DNA of 64,000 nt, taken from assembly GCA_008802785.1 (NCBI GenBank), contig VUYT01000028.1, positions 203,404 through 267,403 of the forward strand, written 5' to 3'. Below, in pieces: positions 1 through 10,341 of this stretch. A program made the position numbers and the translations under genes. How positions within the stretch are numbered: position 1 is the stretch's first letter; each line of letters begins with the position of its first letter. This stretch comes from Symmetrospora coprosmae (lineage: Eukaryota; Basidiomycota; Cystobasidiomycetes; Symmetrosporaceae). Under the pieces are notes generated by a model. The model saw only the letters and a list, made by a program, of their open reading frames with translations, made no database searches and was not told where the DNA came from.

Positions 1-104
1 GCACCGCAAAGGGCAAGGAGATCAAGGAGGAAGCGCGGCGGATACGAGCAGAGGTGGAGGCTGAGTACAGTAGTGATGTGCCTGTATTAGCAGTGATGCA
101 GTAG
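1..104 (+). CDS. C-terminal end of an unidentified gene (partial)
   Basis: The frame beginning at base 3 is open and ends at TAG 102-104. It reads as a charged helical tail (KGKEIKEEARRI, then AEVEAEYSS) and finishes LAVMQ. This looks like the last exon of a gene that starts left of the window. The product cannot be named from about 33 residues. The next gene begins 141 bp downstream on the same strand. Confidence 0.45.
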   Translation, partial: TAKGKEIKEEARRIRAEVEAEYSSDVPVLAVMQ

Positions 105-245
105 AGCAGGCAGTCTGCGTAATGATCCTTGTCATCATGCTTGAGTCTAGCTCTTCGAAGCGCGATCACGTGCTCTCGTTCTGGTGTTGTTTCCCCTGTT
201 CTCGCTCCGACTTCTTCTCCTCTGGAAGCAGGCAGAAGACAGAGG

Positions 246-2017
246 ATGGCGCACGCACATGATGGAGAGAAGGTCGATGTGCTTGCATATCTACAGAAGC
301 AGCTGCTCGCGAACGGCTACCTCGCTCGCCCGTTGGACATCTCGGCCCTGCCCGAGCCCGAGGCGCACAAGCTAGAGAGATGCTTGAGCGCGCTTCTCTC
401 GAAGGCGACAGTGAGCGCTTCCTCCCCTCCGTGTGCGCATGCCGCGACTCACGGTCTCGCGCACATTCACAGGACGACCAGACGCATCAGGCGAATCTCG
501 CGGCAAGGTACCGCCAGCTAGCGAGCGAGGTTGACCGCCTCGAAGGGCAGGTCCATCGCGACCGCACGAGTCTGGATGCAAGCGAGAAGGAGCGCGAGCA
601 GGCGAAAGCGCGCGCTGCTCTGGCCGTCAAGGAGCTCGAGCGTGAAGCAGCACGACATGCTCTCGCGAAGGAGGAAGCGAGCAAGGCGCGCCTGGCCTTG
701 GGGGTGGTCAAGACTACGGCAACACAGGAGGGGAAGCGCAGAGAGAATGAGCTCGCGGCGAGACTTGCACGCTGGCAGAAGGTCTCTTCGGCTGGCGTTG
801 GTGCTGGCACGGGCGCGTGCATCACCCTGCTGAATGGAAGCGATGGAGCGGGCGTCATCGGTCGAGCCTCTCCTAACCGAGCTGCTGGGGCACGCACTGG
901 ACGCGACTCCCCTTCAGCCGAAGTCAGGCTGCTCGAGGAGAGCCTGAGCCACCTCGAAGACGCTAGAGTGACAGTTCAAGAGGAGAACAAGGAGCTCCGG
1001 GAGGTCGTGCACGATATCGTCAATGAAATTCACGCAACCCTGGCCGCTATCGATGTTACAGACGCGCGCTCCCTCGGCGACATTGCTGCAGGCGAGGTGC
1101 GTGACAGTCCTGCTCCTAATTCAGTGCCGATGCATCTTACGGAGTATTCGCGACGCTGTCTTCGCACCGTACTTTGCATCACTGCAGCGCTTCCGCATTC
1201 CTGCGCCACATCTCACTCTCGCCCCGCACGATCTCACCGAGTACCTATCCAAGCTCTTGATTATTTTGCGGGACGCAGCCGTCTCTACTAGTCGGTACAG
1301 CCGCGAGGAGGTGGACGCACTGCGCGAGCAGCATGCCACCACTGTGTCTAAGGAAGTGCGGGAGCTCGAAGAAAGCCTGGGCGCTATGCAGCGGGACCTG
1401 GGTGAGTTCCATGCCTCTCTAGGATCAGGAGCGATTCTCACAAAGTATTGCATTCCCTCGCACCCGCACCCACGCCCGCAGACGAAGCTCGCGCTCAGGC
1501 AGACGAGGCTCAGGCAGCACTGAATAGTCTGCAGGCGGAGCGGGCCGAAGAGGCGCAAGTTGCTGGCGCTGCTCTGGATAAGGAGCGCAGCGAGCTCGCA
1601 AGGAAGCGCAAGAAGATCGAGAGCGAAGGGCAGAAGCTTTCGCAGGCGGCGACAGCGATGAAGCAGGAGCGTGAGGCGTTTGACCGAGAGCGCCTTGCAT
1701 TCCTGGAGGAGCGGCGAGCTGCTCTTGAAGCAGAGGCCAAGCGCAAGGAGGAGAAGCGGCGCAAGCAGACGCAGCAGCGTGATGCTGTGCATGCGGGCAT
1801 GCCAGAAGTGGAAGCCCGGGAGAACAGCAGCTAGCAGGCATCGATACCCCTTCGCGAGAAGCCATCGTCGCAGACGCTCAAACCGATCGGCGGCACGAGC
1901 TCGGCGCTACAAAGCATACTGGCAGCCGCAAGCGACACGCCTCCCATGCGTGCTCTGCAGCCTAACCTTGTCGGGCAGGGAAGGCTAGCTGACAAAGCAA
2001 ACAAGGCGAGGAAGTGA
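246..2017 (+). CDS. ADIP/SSX2IP-like (afadin- and alpha-actinin-binding family) coiled-coil protein
   Basis: Five exons, 246-410, 473-1096, 1188-1401, 1482-1786 and 1838-2017, join in phase through short GT..AG introns to give about 495 aa. The N-terminus (LAYLQKQLLANGYLARPLDI) resembles the start of the ADIP domain, where a short Leu-rich segment precedes a long coiled coil. Most of the rest is heptad-like and rich in Glu, Lys, Arg and Ala. The C-terminal exon is low in coiled coil and contains SSALQSILAAAS. In animals ADIP proteins act at the centrosome and cell junctions; a microtubule-organising role here would be inference. The ATG at 246 was chosen because the conserved block follows it directly. 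The last intron (1787-1837) is the least certain. Confidence 0.6.
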
Positions 2018-2261
2018 GCGGAGACGCCGGAAAGACGAGACGCGGAGCGCTTGGTCACCAGTCAACATCGTGTTGTTGTATCTTACCACAATGACTGATC
2101 CAGTAAACGCCATGTGCACATCGTAACTTCGCGCTCGCCTTGTCTTGTTGGTAGCGCGTCTCGCCGAGGTTGTTGCTGAGCAAGTCAGCCGTCTCTTGCC
2201 CTCTTGCTACGGCCGACCCTCGTATCTCAGACATGCAAAACAGGACCTTGGCCTATCCGCC

Positions 2262-4388
2262 ATGAACGACGAGTGGATCTCGACGTCGCCCATCCTCCTC
2301 TCGCAGCCTGCTCCGCTCCGAGCTCGCGAATTCACGCCAGGCCGTGTCCTCTCGCGCGCAGAACAGCGAGCTGCCCGCAAGCGCGGTCGCGACGATGAGT
2401 GCGTGCTGGCTGCCCGAGCGAAAAGGGCACTTCGGACCGGGCCATGAACGTTGACGATATCGCTCGTCCTTGTGCAGGGCGCCGCCTGCTCTCTCCTTCT
2501 CGCAGAAACCCCTCTTCAATCCTCCGAGCTCAGGCAACGAAGACACTCAGACGCAGTCGACCTCGACCGTCGTGACGACGTCGGTGCACACCACCCGCAT
2601 AGAGCAGCAGCACACCTACAGCTCCACGATTAGTGCACAGGCTCAGCTGCGCAGCATCCATGGCACGCCGCAGCGGCCAGGGTCGGCTTTGAAGACTGGC
2701 AGCGGAAGCATTGGCCACCGCGCGCCCGCAAGCTCGGCGCGCCGGCAGAGGTCTCCAGATGTCGTCCAGTCGGGCTCGTCCATGAAGGCGCCACATTTAG
2801 GCAGCAAAGGCAAAGCGAAGGCTCGCAAGCTAGATGACAACGAGGAGAATGGGTTCCCTGGACAACAGGAGTCGCCTCAACGTCGCGCTCAAAACAACCC
2901 CAAAACGATGCAGGCGCCTTCGCGGTCACCTCGCATGCACAGTAGCATCGATGTCGCTGGGCTTCAGTCTAGCCCAGAAGAGCGCAGGACCGCCCTAGAA
3001 ACCCAACCCTCGCCTCAGGGAAGCGGGTCTCCGAAACATAGTCGCAAGCAGGACTCCAGCCATGAACGGATCCGGCGGGATGCCAGTTCTGCAGGCAGAC
3101 AAGAAGCGCCGCTATCCCCTAATGTCCCCAGAGCAGCTGCGGGCCAGCGGGTTAGGGAACAAGGGAAGAAGGTGGAAAAGCGGAAGCGCGGCGTAGAAGA
3201 AGCGCCCGCACAGGTCCACCACGGAGGTGGTGAAGCAAGTATGCGCAAAGAGCGCAAGATGCGCAAAGGAGGCGCTGCGTCCCGCGCAGAGATTTTGGAC
3301 GTGCAAGCTGGGAGGGAGAGCGAGTTCACTCGCGAGCTAGCGGAGAGGGACAAAGGCGCCAACGACGCAGAGGTGCCTAACCCACAAGCTCGACCCCGAG
3401 CGGCGAACCCAAAGATCAGAGCTTTAGAGCCGACCTCACGACAGCGCTTAGAGCAGCTCGACGATATCGAAGTCGAGCCGTTGAGCCGGCCTCGGGGTGC
3501 GATCACGGCCCGTGTCCTTTCTGGTTCAGAAGGGGACGCAGTTGCCGATACAGGGCGAGGCCTGGTCCATGACCGTCCCCACAGTCGTGCAGCTACCTCT
3601 CCTCGCAAGCGCCCGAAACAACCCCGCCACAAGAGCGTCATGAGCTCGATAGAGCTGGTGCAAGAGTCCTGGAGGGCGATCTCGCGATTCATAGCAGAGC
3701 AACGGTTGGGTGTGTCCCCGCCAAGTCAGTGGTCGTCCTTACTAACGCAGCAAGGTCGCTACTTCCTGTACTTTTTACAGCGCGATATCAACCCCGCGAC
3801 AGCAGCAAGCCCTGACAATCCTACATGATCTCATGGCGGCTCGGCAATTCGCAAGGGTATGGGCCTCTGCGAGCAAGCGCGTAACCCTCCCTTGCTACTG
3901 ATTCAAACCTGCTCATCGGGACAGATTCACAAGCTAGAGAGCCTCAAAAAGTCCAAAGCCGCCCTCAATCAGGTGACGGCGGACCTGCAGACTCTGACAG
4001 ATGAAAGGCTCGACTTGGCCCGCCAAATGAAGACTGAAGAGGCTAGCTGGCGAGAAAGTCGGCAGCGCCGGGAGGTGGGTCTGTGCCAGCAGAGGTCAGG
4101 GCGACACACTTTCGGCCTGCCACTAACGACAGTTCTGCAACTCCCCGCGACCTAGACTGTCCTGGCTTTACATCAGAAGGCGCTGGATCTACAGCATGAA
4201 CGCCTTGATGCGGATCCAGACGATGCTGCTCTGCAGGTGCGAGCGGAGCTTTGAGTCCGGGCACTCAGTATCCGGCTGACGTTCTGTTCTGCCTGCAGGA
4301 GCAGTCCGCTCCTGCCACGCTCGAGGTCGCCTTGCATGGCCTGCAGACTTTCCTGGCCAAGTCCAAGCTGTCCAAATTTGTCTCTTGA
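2262..4388 (+). CDS. Basic disordered protein with C-terminal coiled coil; possible kinetochore/chromatin protein
   Basis: Six exons fit in phase: 2262-2398, 2478-3704, 3781-3856, 3925-4074, 4156-4236 and 4299-4388. The first ~430 residues are Ser/Arg/Lys/Gln-rich and probably disordered. The final ~130 residues are helical: ALTILHDLMAAR, a coiled coil (KLESLKKSKAALNQVTADLQ), then LHGLQTFLAKSKLSKF. A long basic tail with a short helical C-terminus is reminiscent of inner-kinetochore CENP-Q/CENP-U proteins, but I see no diagnostic motif, so that is only a suggestion. The exon 2/3 boundary uses a weak donor at 3705. The unspliced frame instead stops at 3828, but the frame after the proposed intron is clearly more protein-like. 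Confidence 0.55.
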
Positions 4389-5553
4389 CCACCAGACGAC
4401 GCCAGTTTAAAGCTGCACGAATCGGTACTGTGTCCGTTGCGGACACTGTCCCGCGCGCACAGAAGGGTCGTTTCCAAGCCCTGGTTGTAGGCCATTCCTG
4501 GGAAAGGGCACAGCTACCAGTAGCACGCCGCCGAAAGGCCTAAGAATACAGTGTTTTGCTGTGCTAGCTCCGAGCAGGACTGCGACAGCATCTTGTGTGG
4601 ACCGTGGATGGCGCCGGCCCTCGTCGAGTATCGGTTTACCGCTCGGCCTGCTCACATGAGAGCGCCGCTGGGGCGCCGGGGCGACGCCGCTCGATTCGAC
4701 GAGGCGGTCACGCTCTGATGGTCTGGTGATATAGCAAGCCTCTGATTCGACAACAGGATTCCGTACATGAGCAGCGTGACGCGCGGTTGACGTCTCGTCG
4801 GCATGTGCGTTCCCGTGAGTCGATCGGGTTTTGATGGTCAGGCTTAAGCGCCACGCGAGCATGGCTGCCACGTTATCTCCACGATTGCGGGACTCATTGC
4901 GGTGAGACTGACAAAGCTATTACGGCATCAGGCGAATCAGAAGGCGCTATCCGCAATAGAAAAGTGACGCATCAAACACCCGCTAACCTTCTTCGTCCCT
5001 GGCCTTTCTCCCTGTCCTCCCCCCTCCCCGCTTCGGTCTCCTCTCAGCTGCGGACGGCCAGACGTCCACCCGCAGACTGCTCAAAATTGACGTCAATCCG
5101 ATACTTGCGTACGAGGCACTCGGAGCGATTCTTCCATTCTGCCTCGCAGGGCGTACCGATTCAGCGCCGCTCTCCGCTCTCGCTGTACCTCCCGGCGGTC
5201 GCGCAGGCGTACTTCTCTGCCTCTCTGCCACTTCCCTTGCAGTGTGCAGTTTGAATGCAGTGAAGTAGCCACACTGGACCGTGCAGCACAACAGCATATC
5301 CAAGCGAGCTCACTTGCCACGACGTCTACCGCACGTGAAGTACAGACGCCGGACTACCGTCTGACAGCAGGCAGACGCCGTCTGTTGCTGCCAGCCTACA
5401 TCTGCAAGTCTAGCACGTTCGTCATCATAGCTCGCAAGGCCGAGATCGCGCTTCCAGCACAGCGCATGGCGAGCGGCCCGCCAACGGCAACATAGTGCAC
5501 CCCCGCTGGCTCCGAAGTCCAGCTTGACGATTGTGACACATCGTTGGCCTTCC
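4389..5553. other. Intergenic, promoter region of the bZIP gene
   Basis: No convincing coding frame on either strand. The region has a pyrimidine-rich stretch near 4990-5040, a perfect TGACGTCA palindrome at 5088-5095 and a CACGTG E-box near 5331. The minus-strand ORF at 4407-4871 lacks family-like or compositional support. Confidence 0.5.
5088..5095. promoter_or_regulatory. CRE-type bZIP site TGACGTCA
   Basis: Perfect 8-bp palindrome TGACGTCA, about 460 bp upstream of the bZIP start codon. This is the classic ATF/CREB site bound by bZIP dimers; Yap/Pap1 proteins prefer TTACGTAA but can bind related half sites. Its position upstream of a bZIP gene suggests auto- or cross-regulation. This is inference. 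Confidence 0.4.
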
Positions 5554-7785
5554 ATGCAAAGCACGGCGCAGCACAGCCATGCATCCGTAGAGCAGCAGCT
5601 ACACGCCTCAAACGCAGGCGAGCTGTTTGACGTTGGCGAGCTAGCAGAGGGTCAGTACCCGCTGGAGCAGGGGGAACAGGTGGATGAACACCCTGCAACC
5701 TTGTCGGCCGCACGGAACGATGACCAGCCGAAGATCAGTCGGAAAAGGGCGGCTGGGGCGCGCAGCCCGCCTGATCCGCTTGACGCATCCTCCGCGCCTG
5801 TTGAGGCAGCCAGCCAGGTGTGTTGTCTGACATGCCTGGCGAGAGGCGCACGCCGAGAAAGGCGGAATAGGAGAACTAACGGCATCGTATTGTGCGCTTG
5901 TGACAGGACGCGAGCGGGTCGGGCACACAGAGAGCGTCTAGCGCGAGGTCAGGCCCCGCTTCGACGGGCGGATCCGGCAGCGAAGCCCCTTCCGCTGCAC
6001 CTGTCACAGTACGTCGGATCTCCCGGATCTAATCTCGACTATAATCCGTCGCATTCCTTGCTCACCTTGCTATCTACCTGTCTCGAGCAGAAACGGACTC
6101 TTCAGAACCGGAAGGCCCAGCGTGAGTTCCGGGTACGCCGAGCGCACTACCTTAAAGAACTGGAGGAGCGAGTGCGGGGCTACGAGTCGGGGGGCCCTGG
6201 GAATGTGATGGAAATGCAGCAAACCATAGCTCACCTCGGGAGGGAGAACCAGTACCTGCGGAACGTAACAGATCGTCTGCAAGACGAGCTTCAAGCGGAG
6301 CGGGCGCAGTCGCACAGTCTACACGGACAGCTGCTCGAACTCCACACCCGGCTTCAGGACAGTCTTGCATCGTCGGGAGCTCCCAGACAGCAAGGGCTTA
6401 CGGAAGGGTCGTCCCCAGGATACCAACAGCAGCCAACGCCGGCACGTCGCTTGCGTCTACAGGCGCTGCCGCAGTATTCGACGGGAAGCCAAGGAAACTC
6501 GCAATCGCCCCTGGGCACGTCTGGGCCGGTAAATGCATTGACGCCTGAACAAACACGGGGGAGTTGGGCAATGCGGCCGCTGCCCGCTTTTCGGTCAACC
6601 TTACACGGCGAGCCGTCTGGTCCTTCTCGCCAAATCCCCTCATCAACCTACCCGAGCGACACAGGCGAGAGTAACGGTCTCGCCGTAGTCCCAACAGCTA
6701 CCTATGCTGCAGGCGCTGGACTTCCCGTCACGCCAACGACGGAAATCGTATCGCCCTTTCAGCGTGTGGTACAGCTTCTTCCGTCGACGCATGCCGTCGA
6801 ACGAGAGTCGGCATCCGAGGCTGCACCGATGGGGGCATCGCAGCAGGATCCTGAGCCATACCAAACGTACAGTGGTTTGCCCGACGACCTGGCGGAGTTA
6901 AGTGACCCGCAGTTCTCATTAGACACACCGCCTCTGTCCTCTCCCGACCTTCCCTTGGAGTTGTCCACTGCCCAGCAACTCCGGCCGGCGACGTCAGCCT
7001 CGCAGCACATGCCAAGTCACGGTCAGGCTATGCCCAGTCCCGGTCAAGCAGACGAGATCGGCGTGTTTGGTTACTTCGATGATGGCGACTCCCGCACCGT
7101 TCGCTTCAGCAGCGGCGAGGCTCCTGCTCCCAGTCACACATGGCTGCCTGCGGGTCCGCCCCTCGACCATGCTCGGGCACATCCTACCGAGCTACAACCC
7201 ACGGCGCCTCAGCGTATTCCTCCGACCGACATGGTCACATCCTGGAACCCATATGTCGTGGGTGTCACCTCTTATCCCGTTGTGGACGCTGGCTTTACGC
7301 TTACAAGACCACAGCAGCCTCAAACGTCCGCTACGCTTGGATACCACACTCCGATGCCTGCTTCGCCAACTGTCGGCGCTGAAGGCGCTGGCCAAGCGAG
7401 CTGGGCGCTGCCTGCCGCAGCGGACCCCATGCCTAGTCCTCCGCTCTACATGACCCAGCATCATCAGCAACCAACGCCGCAGTCGCAGTCGCAGTCGTAC
7501 GCACTGAGTTCACAGCAGCAGTACCCATCACATGTCCTCGCGCGGTCCATTCCGCAAGCAAAGGCGCCGCGTCAAGCCTATCAAAGGGCACCGACGCCGC
7601 ACCCAAGGCCTCGGCCCCGCATCGACCGGACTATCTCTCTGCAATCGATACCAACGCCGGCTCCCAGTACATCTGGGCTCGTGGACGATATCTCTCGGCC
7701 AAGTACGGGCAGCAGCGTTGCCTTCATTTCGTCTCAACCCACCCAGAAACAGATGGAGTACTCCAGCATATCTAACACGCCGTGA
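5554..7785 (+). CDS. Yap/Pap1-type bZIP transcription factor
   Basis: Exons 5554-5817, 5907-6008 and 6091-7785 give about 686 aa. The donors (GTGTGT, GTACGT) and acceptors are clean and phase 0. The basic region RTLQNRKAQREFRVRRAHYL begins exon 3 and carries the Pap1/Yap signature NxxAQxxFR, in which Phe replaces the Ser/Cys usual in other bZIPs. A leucine zipper follows (LEERV, MQQTIAHL, ENQYLRNVTDRL). The remaining ~500 residues are Pro/Ser/Gln-rich and look like activation or disordered sequence. I do not see a clear Yap1-type C-terminal cysteine-rich domain, so a redox-sensing role is unsupported. Nuclear, DNA binding. The unspliced locus stays open through both introns. Confidence 0.85.
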   Translation: MQSTAQHSHASVEQQLHASNAGELFDVGELAEGQYPLEQGEQVDEHPATLSAARNDDQPKISRKRAAGARSPPDPLDASSAPVEAASQVCCLTCLARGARRERRNRRTNGIVLCACDRTRAGRAHRERLARGQAPLRRADPAAKPLPLHLSQYVGSPGSNLDYNPSHSLLTLLSTCLEQKRTLQNRKAQREFRVRRAHYLKELEERVRGYESGGPGNVMEMQQTIAHLGRENQYLRNVTDRLQDELQAERAQSHSLHGQLLELHTRLQDSLASSGAPRQQGLTEGSSPGYQQQPTPARRLRLQALPQYSTGSQGNSQSPLGTSGPVNALTPEQTRGSWAMRPLPAFRSTLHGEPSGPSRQIPSSTYPSDTGESNGLAVVPTATYAAGAGLPVTPTTEIVSPFQRVVQLLPSTHAVERESASEAAPMGASQQDPEPYQTYSGLPDDLAELSDPQFSLDTPPLSSPDLPLELSTAQQLRPATSASQHMPSHGQAMPSPGQADEIGVFGYFDDGDSRTVRFSSGEAPAPSHTWLPAGPPLDHARAHPTELQPTAPQRIPPTDMVTSWNPYVVGVTSYPVVDAGFTLTRPQQPQTSATLGYHTPMPASPTVGAEGAGQASWALPAAADPMPSPPLYMTQHHQQPTPQSQSQSYALSSQQQYPSHVLARSIPQAKAPRQAYQRAPTPHPRPRPRIDRTISLQSIPTPAPSTSGLVDDISRPSTGSSVAFISSQPTQKQMEYSSISNTP

Positions 7786-7984
7786 TCAGTGCATGCAGGC
7801 AGCCGTACCCTATCAGTGCCACCTCAGTGTATACCCTGGCTGCCTCCCATTCCACCGAAGCTCAGCTGTCCAGCATATGTCCGATCAAGCCAGTAATCAC
7901 TATGTAGCATGAGTCCTGGCAGATGCAATGACAACGTCCGTTCTTACGTCTACAACAACAAGTGTACTGCCCGTAGGGCGGAGT

Positions 7985-9880
7985 CTAGCCTTGCGGTGGA
8001 CTGCTGACGATAAGGTTCGGGCACAACTGGGCGACGATGAGGTCTAGCACAAACAAGAATAGTTGGATGTTGCAGAACTGACTCGAGAAAGGGTCGAGAA
8101 GGTCGGCCGCTAGCTGCTTGGTAGCCGCTTCTGGCGGAACTCCCGGCATCAGGTAAGGCAGTAACGATGCTGAAGCATCAGGTGACAGTCGTCAGCTGGC
8201 CGTGCGCCTGGCTTTGCAATGAAGACGCGACATACCGGGTATTGCGGCCTCTACAGCCGCATACGCGCGCTCCTGAATTGCTATCTGCTCGTCGGGCGTT
8301 GGGTCTGGCACACTGGTCGCTGGGTAGCCGCCGGGGAACAGGCCGGTCTCTACCGCTGCAAGAAACTTCGAAACGGTCAAATTGGTAAGGATGCGGGTGT
8401 GTAGGACGTGTACCACGACTCTGGGTAGATTGGGCAGGGGCAAAGGTCAGGGCCGTCTCGTCCACATGGGGCGTTGCGCTTGATCCTGCACCCACTTGTC
8501 CAAAACAGGCGAGGCGATGGATGTGCCAGTCAGAGCCGCCCAACGCAGCTGATCCAGTACCTGCCGGCTGCCTTCGCCTGCTCGAACAAAGGTGAACCCC
8601 AGCTGAATAGGCGCGGCGACCAGCTGCTGGCAGGCCGGTGGGCGACGAGTCGACGCAAGCGAGGTTGTTACGAGCAGCGAGAGCGAGGCAAAGACGGCAG
8701 TCATCCGGAAGAACAGGATCGGCAGATTGGCCAAGACGGAGCCGAATCTAGCGGTCCATGGCTGGTCGGCCTCACGAGACGTTTCTGTGGCAGTCTTGCG
8801 CTCCAGCAGCGGATGGGTCGGCTTCTGCTCCAGCGCCTTTACGACGAGATTGTATATAAACCAGGGCTGAGCGACCTTGTTAAAGACGCCAGCGAGGATA
8901 ATGCCGACGATGACCTCGCGGACAACGCTGCGCTCCGTCTCGGCCGCATAGTCCTCTTCGGGAAGGAACTCCTTGAGGAGCGCTTCGACAAGGGCGCGGA
9001 CGTATTCCGCGTTCATGCATGGCGGGAGCTTCTCTGCACTTCCTGCTCCTTCACCCGTCTCCACGAGATGCGGCGAGAACATGGGTGAGGAGGCGACGGC
9101 CGCGTGCGGCTGCAGCGAGTGGAAAAGGACCTCGAGAGTCGATATTGGCACCGTAGAAGCATCCGGGGCGGACCCGTGGGTGTTGGCGTGGTGGCCAGGC
9201 AGCCGAATGCCTGCGCCGTACGCTGAGGCGCTCGCGACCTCTTCCTCAGCGCGTCGATAGTCGCGCACGTGCCGCTCGAGCACCCTGGGCAACGAGGCAA
9301 AGACGAGGCGGACGATATCGACCGGCGGACCTGCAGCTCGAGTCTTCGGCTTGTTGTCATCGCTCGCAGCTTCGTCATCTCTGCCCTCATCCACCTCCGC
9401 CGTCTGCGCTTCGCCGCCATGACCAGAGTTCTGTGAGCTGACTCCTGGGACGACGACGAGCTTGGCCTCGATGCGGCGAAAGACTGCGCTTGCGATGCGC
9501 ACAATCTCGAGGAAGAAGGCCCTGTCGCGTGATATTTTGCTGTACCAGGGCGTGATGAATCCTCTGCAGATGAGCGCAAGGAGCGAGTAGAGCTGGACGT
9601 CGAGCGCCTCTGTGCCCGGCGTGGCGAGGATGCGCGGCGGCCGCTCCGCCGTATTACTAGGGAAGAACAGGCGCCGGTAGAGTGGGACGGGCCCTCCTTC
9701 GCCCGTAGATGCATGGGCAGCAGCAGCAGCAGCTCCGCTTGCCGCTGTCACCGTTCTGCCGCTGCTCGTGAGGCCCTCGCCAAGCTGCTTTACGCGGATC
9801 CCGCCTGTTGGCCGACGGAGGCGCTCATGCTGCGGCAGTGGCATTTGCGATGCGTGCACACCGGCTGGTACTCGCGCCAT
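7985..9880 (-). CDS. PXA-domain (sorting-nexin-associated) protein
   Basis: The large first exon (start 9880) encodes a PXA domain: LYSLLALICRGFITPWYSKI near residue 95, then DIVRLVFASLPRVLERHV and, after an acidic linker, EYVRALVEALLKEFLPEEDY with VVREVIVGIILAGVFNKVAQ. A possible membrane-associated segment follows (FGSVLANLPILFFRMTAVFA). The ORF stop near 8447 is bypassed by a 44-nt intron whose donor interrupts an Ile codon. Further exons encode VVVHVLHTRILTNLTVSKFL, a DPTPDEQ segment and, after a GTATGT intron, a C-terminus ending IVSSPPQG with stop at 7985-7987. PXA proteins associate with endosomal or ER membranes in yeasts. The start codon could lie further upstream, because a GC-rich open frame continues to 10092. 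Confidence 0.75.
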
Positions 9881-10124
9881 TAGAGCCTTGCTAGTGCTGC
9901 TATGGCACCGGCATTGTGGGCTGTCAGCGGCGCACCCGGCGTGCGGAGGAAAGAGGCAATGACGGCCTCGACGCTCCAGCCGCGTCCAGGACCTCTTGCG
10001 AGTCGGGCGGGCGACAAGGCGACAATGACCTCGGGAACGAATGTTGGTATGCGGCAGTCACTACTTCTATACATTGGTCTTCCTCTCCGCATTCAGCGCC
10101 CGCATTTAGGCAAACTCTCGCAGG

Positions 10125-10316
10125 TCATTTGCCAGGCGCCCACTTCTTCTTGAGCTTCGGCCATACGTACCGCAGTCCGCGAATGGGCCCGACGCTGACC
10201 ACGCCTTTTGCAGATTGCGAGAAAGCAGGCCTGCCCACGATCATCTGTACGGCTGCGTGTGCGTGCAGAATGGCCGACGAGGTCAAGATCAGCATCAGCT
10301 TGCCAATCGCCCGCAT
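10125..10316 (-). CDS. Small hypothetical protein, 63 aa, hydrophobic N-terminus
   Basis: The ATG at 10316 opens a 63-codon frame in the 3' flank of TAM41, 26 bp after its stop. It begins with a signal- or anchor-like stretch (MRAIGKLMLILTSSAILHAH) and ends strongly basic (WPKLKKKWAPGK). The size and composition would suit a small mitochondrial or ER membrane protein, but I do not recognise a family. It could be a chance frame in the TAM41 3' UTR. Confidence 0.35.
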   Translation of the reverse strand: MRAIGKLMLILTSSAILHAHAAVQMIVGRPAFSQSAKGVVSVGPIRGLRYVWPKLKKKWAPGK

Positions 10317-10341
10317 CTGACACTGCTCAACCTGGTGCAGG

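Noticed and set aside
4407-4871. 154-aa minus ORF in the gap before the bZIP gene
   Set aside because: No domain, no splice partner and composition like random GC-rich sequence.
9880-10092. Open minus frame upstream of the PXA gene (VPEVIVALSPARLARG)
   Set aside because: It ends in TAA before the PXA start in another frame and has no splice signal joining it; treated as 5' UTR, though an upstream exon is not excluded.
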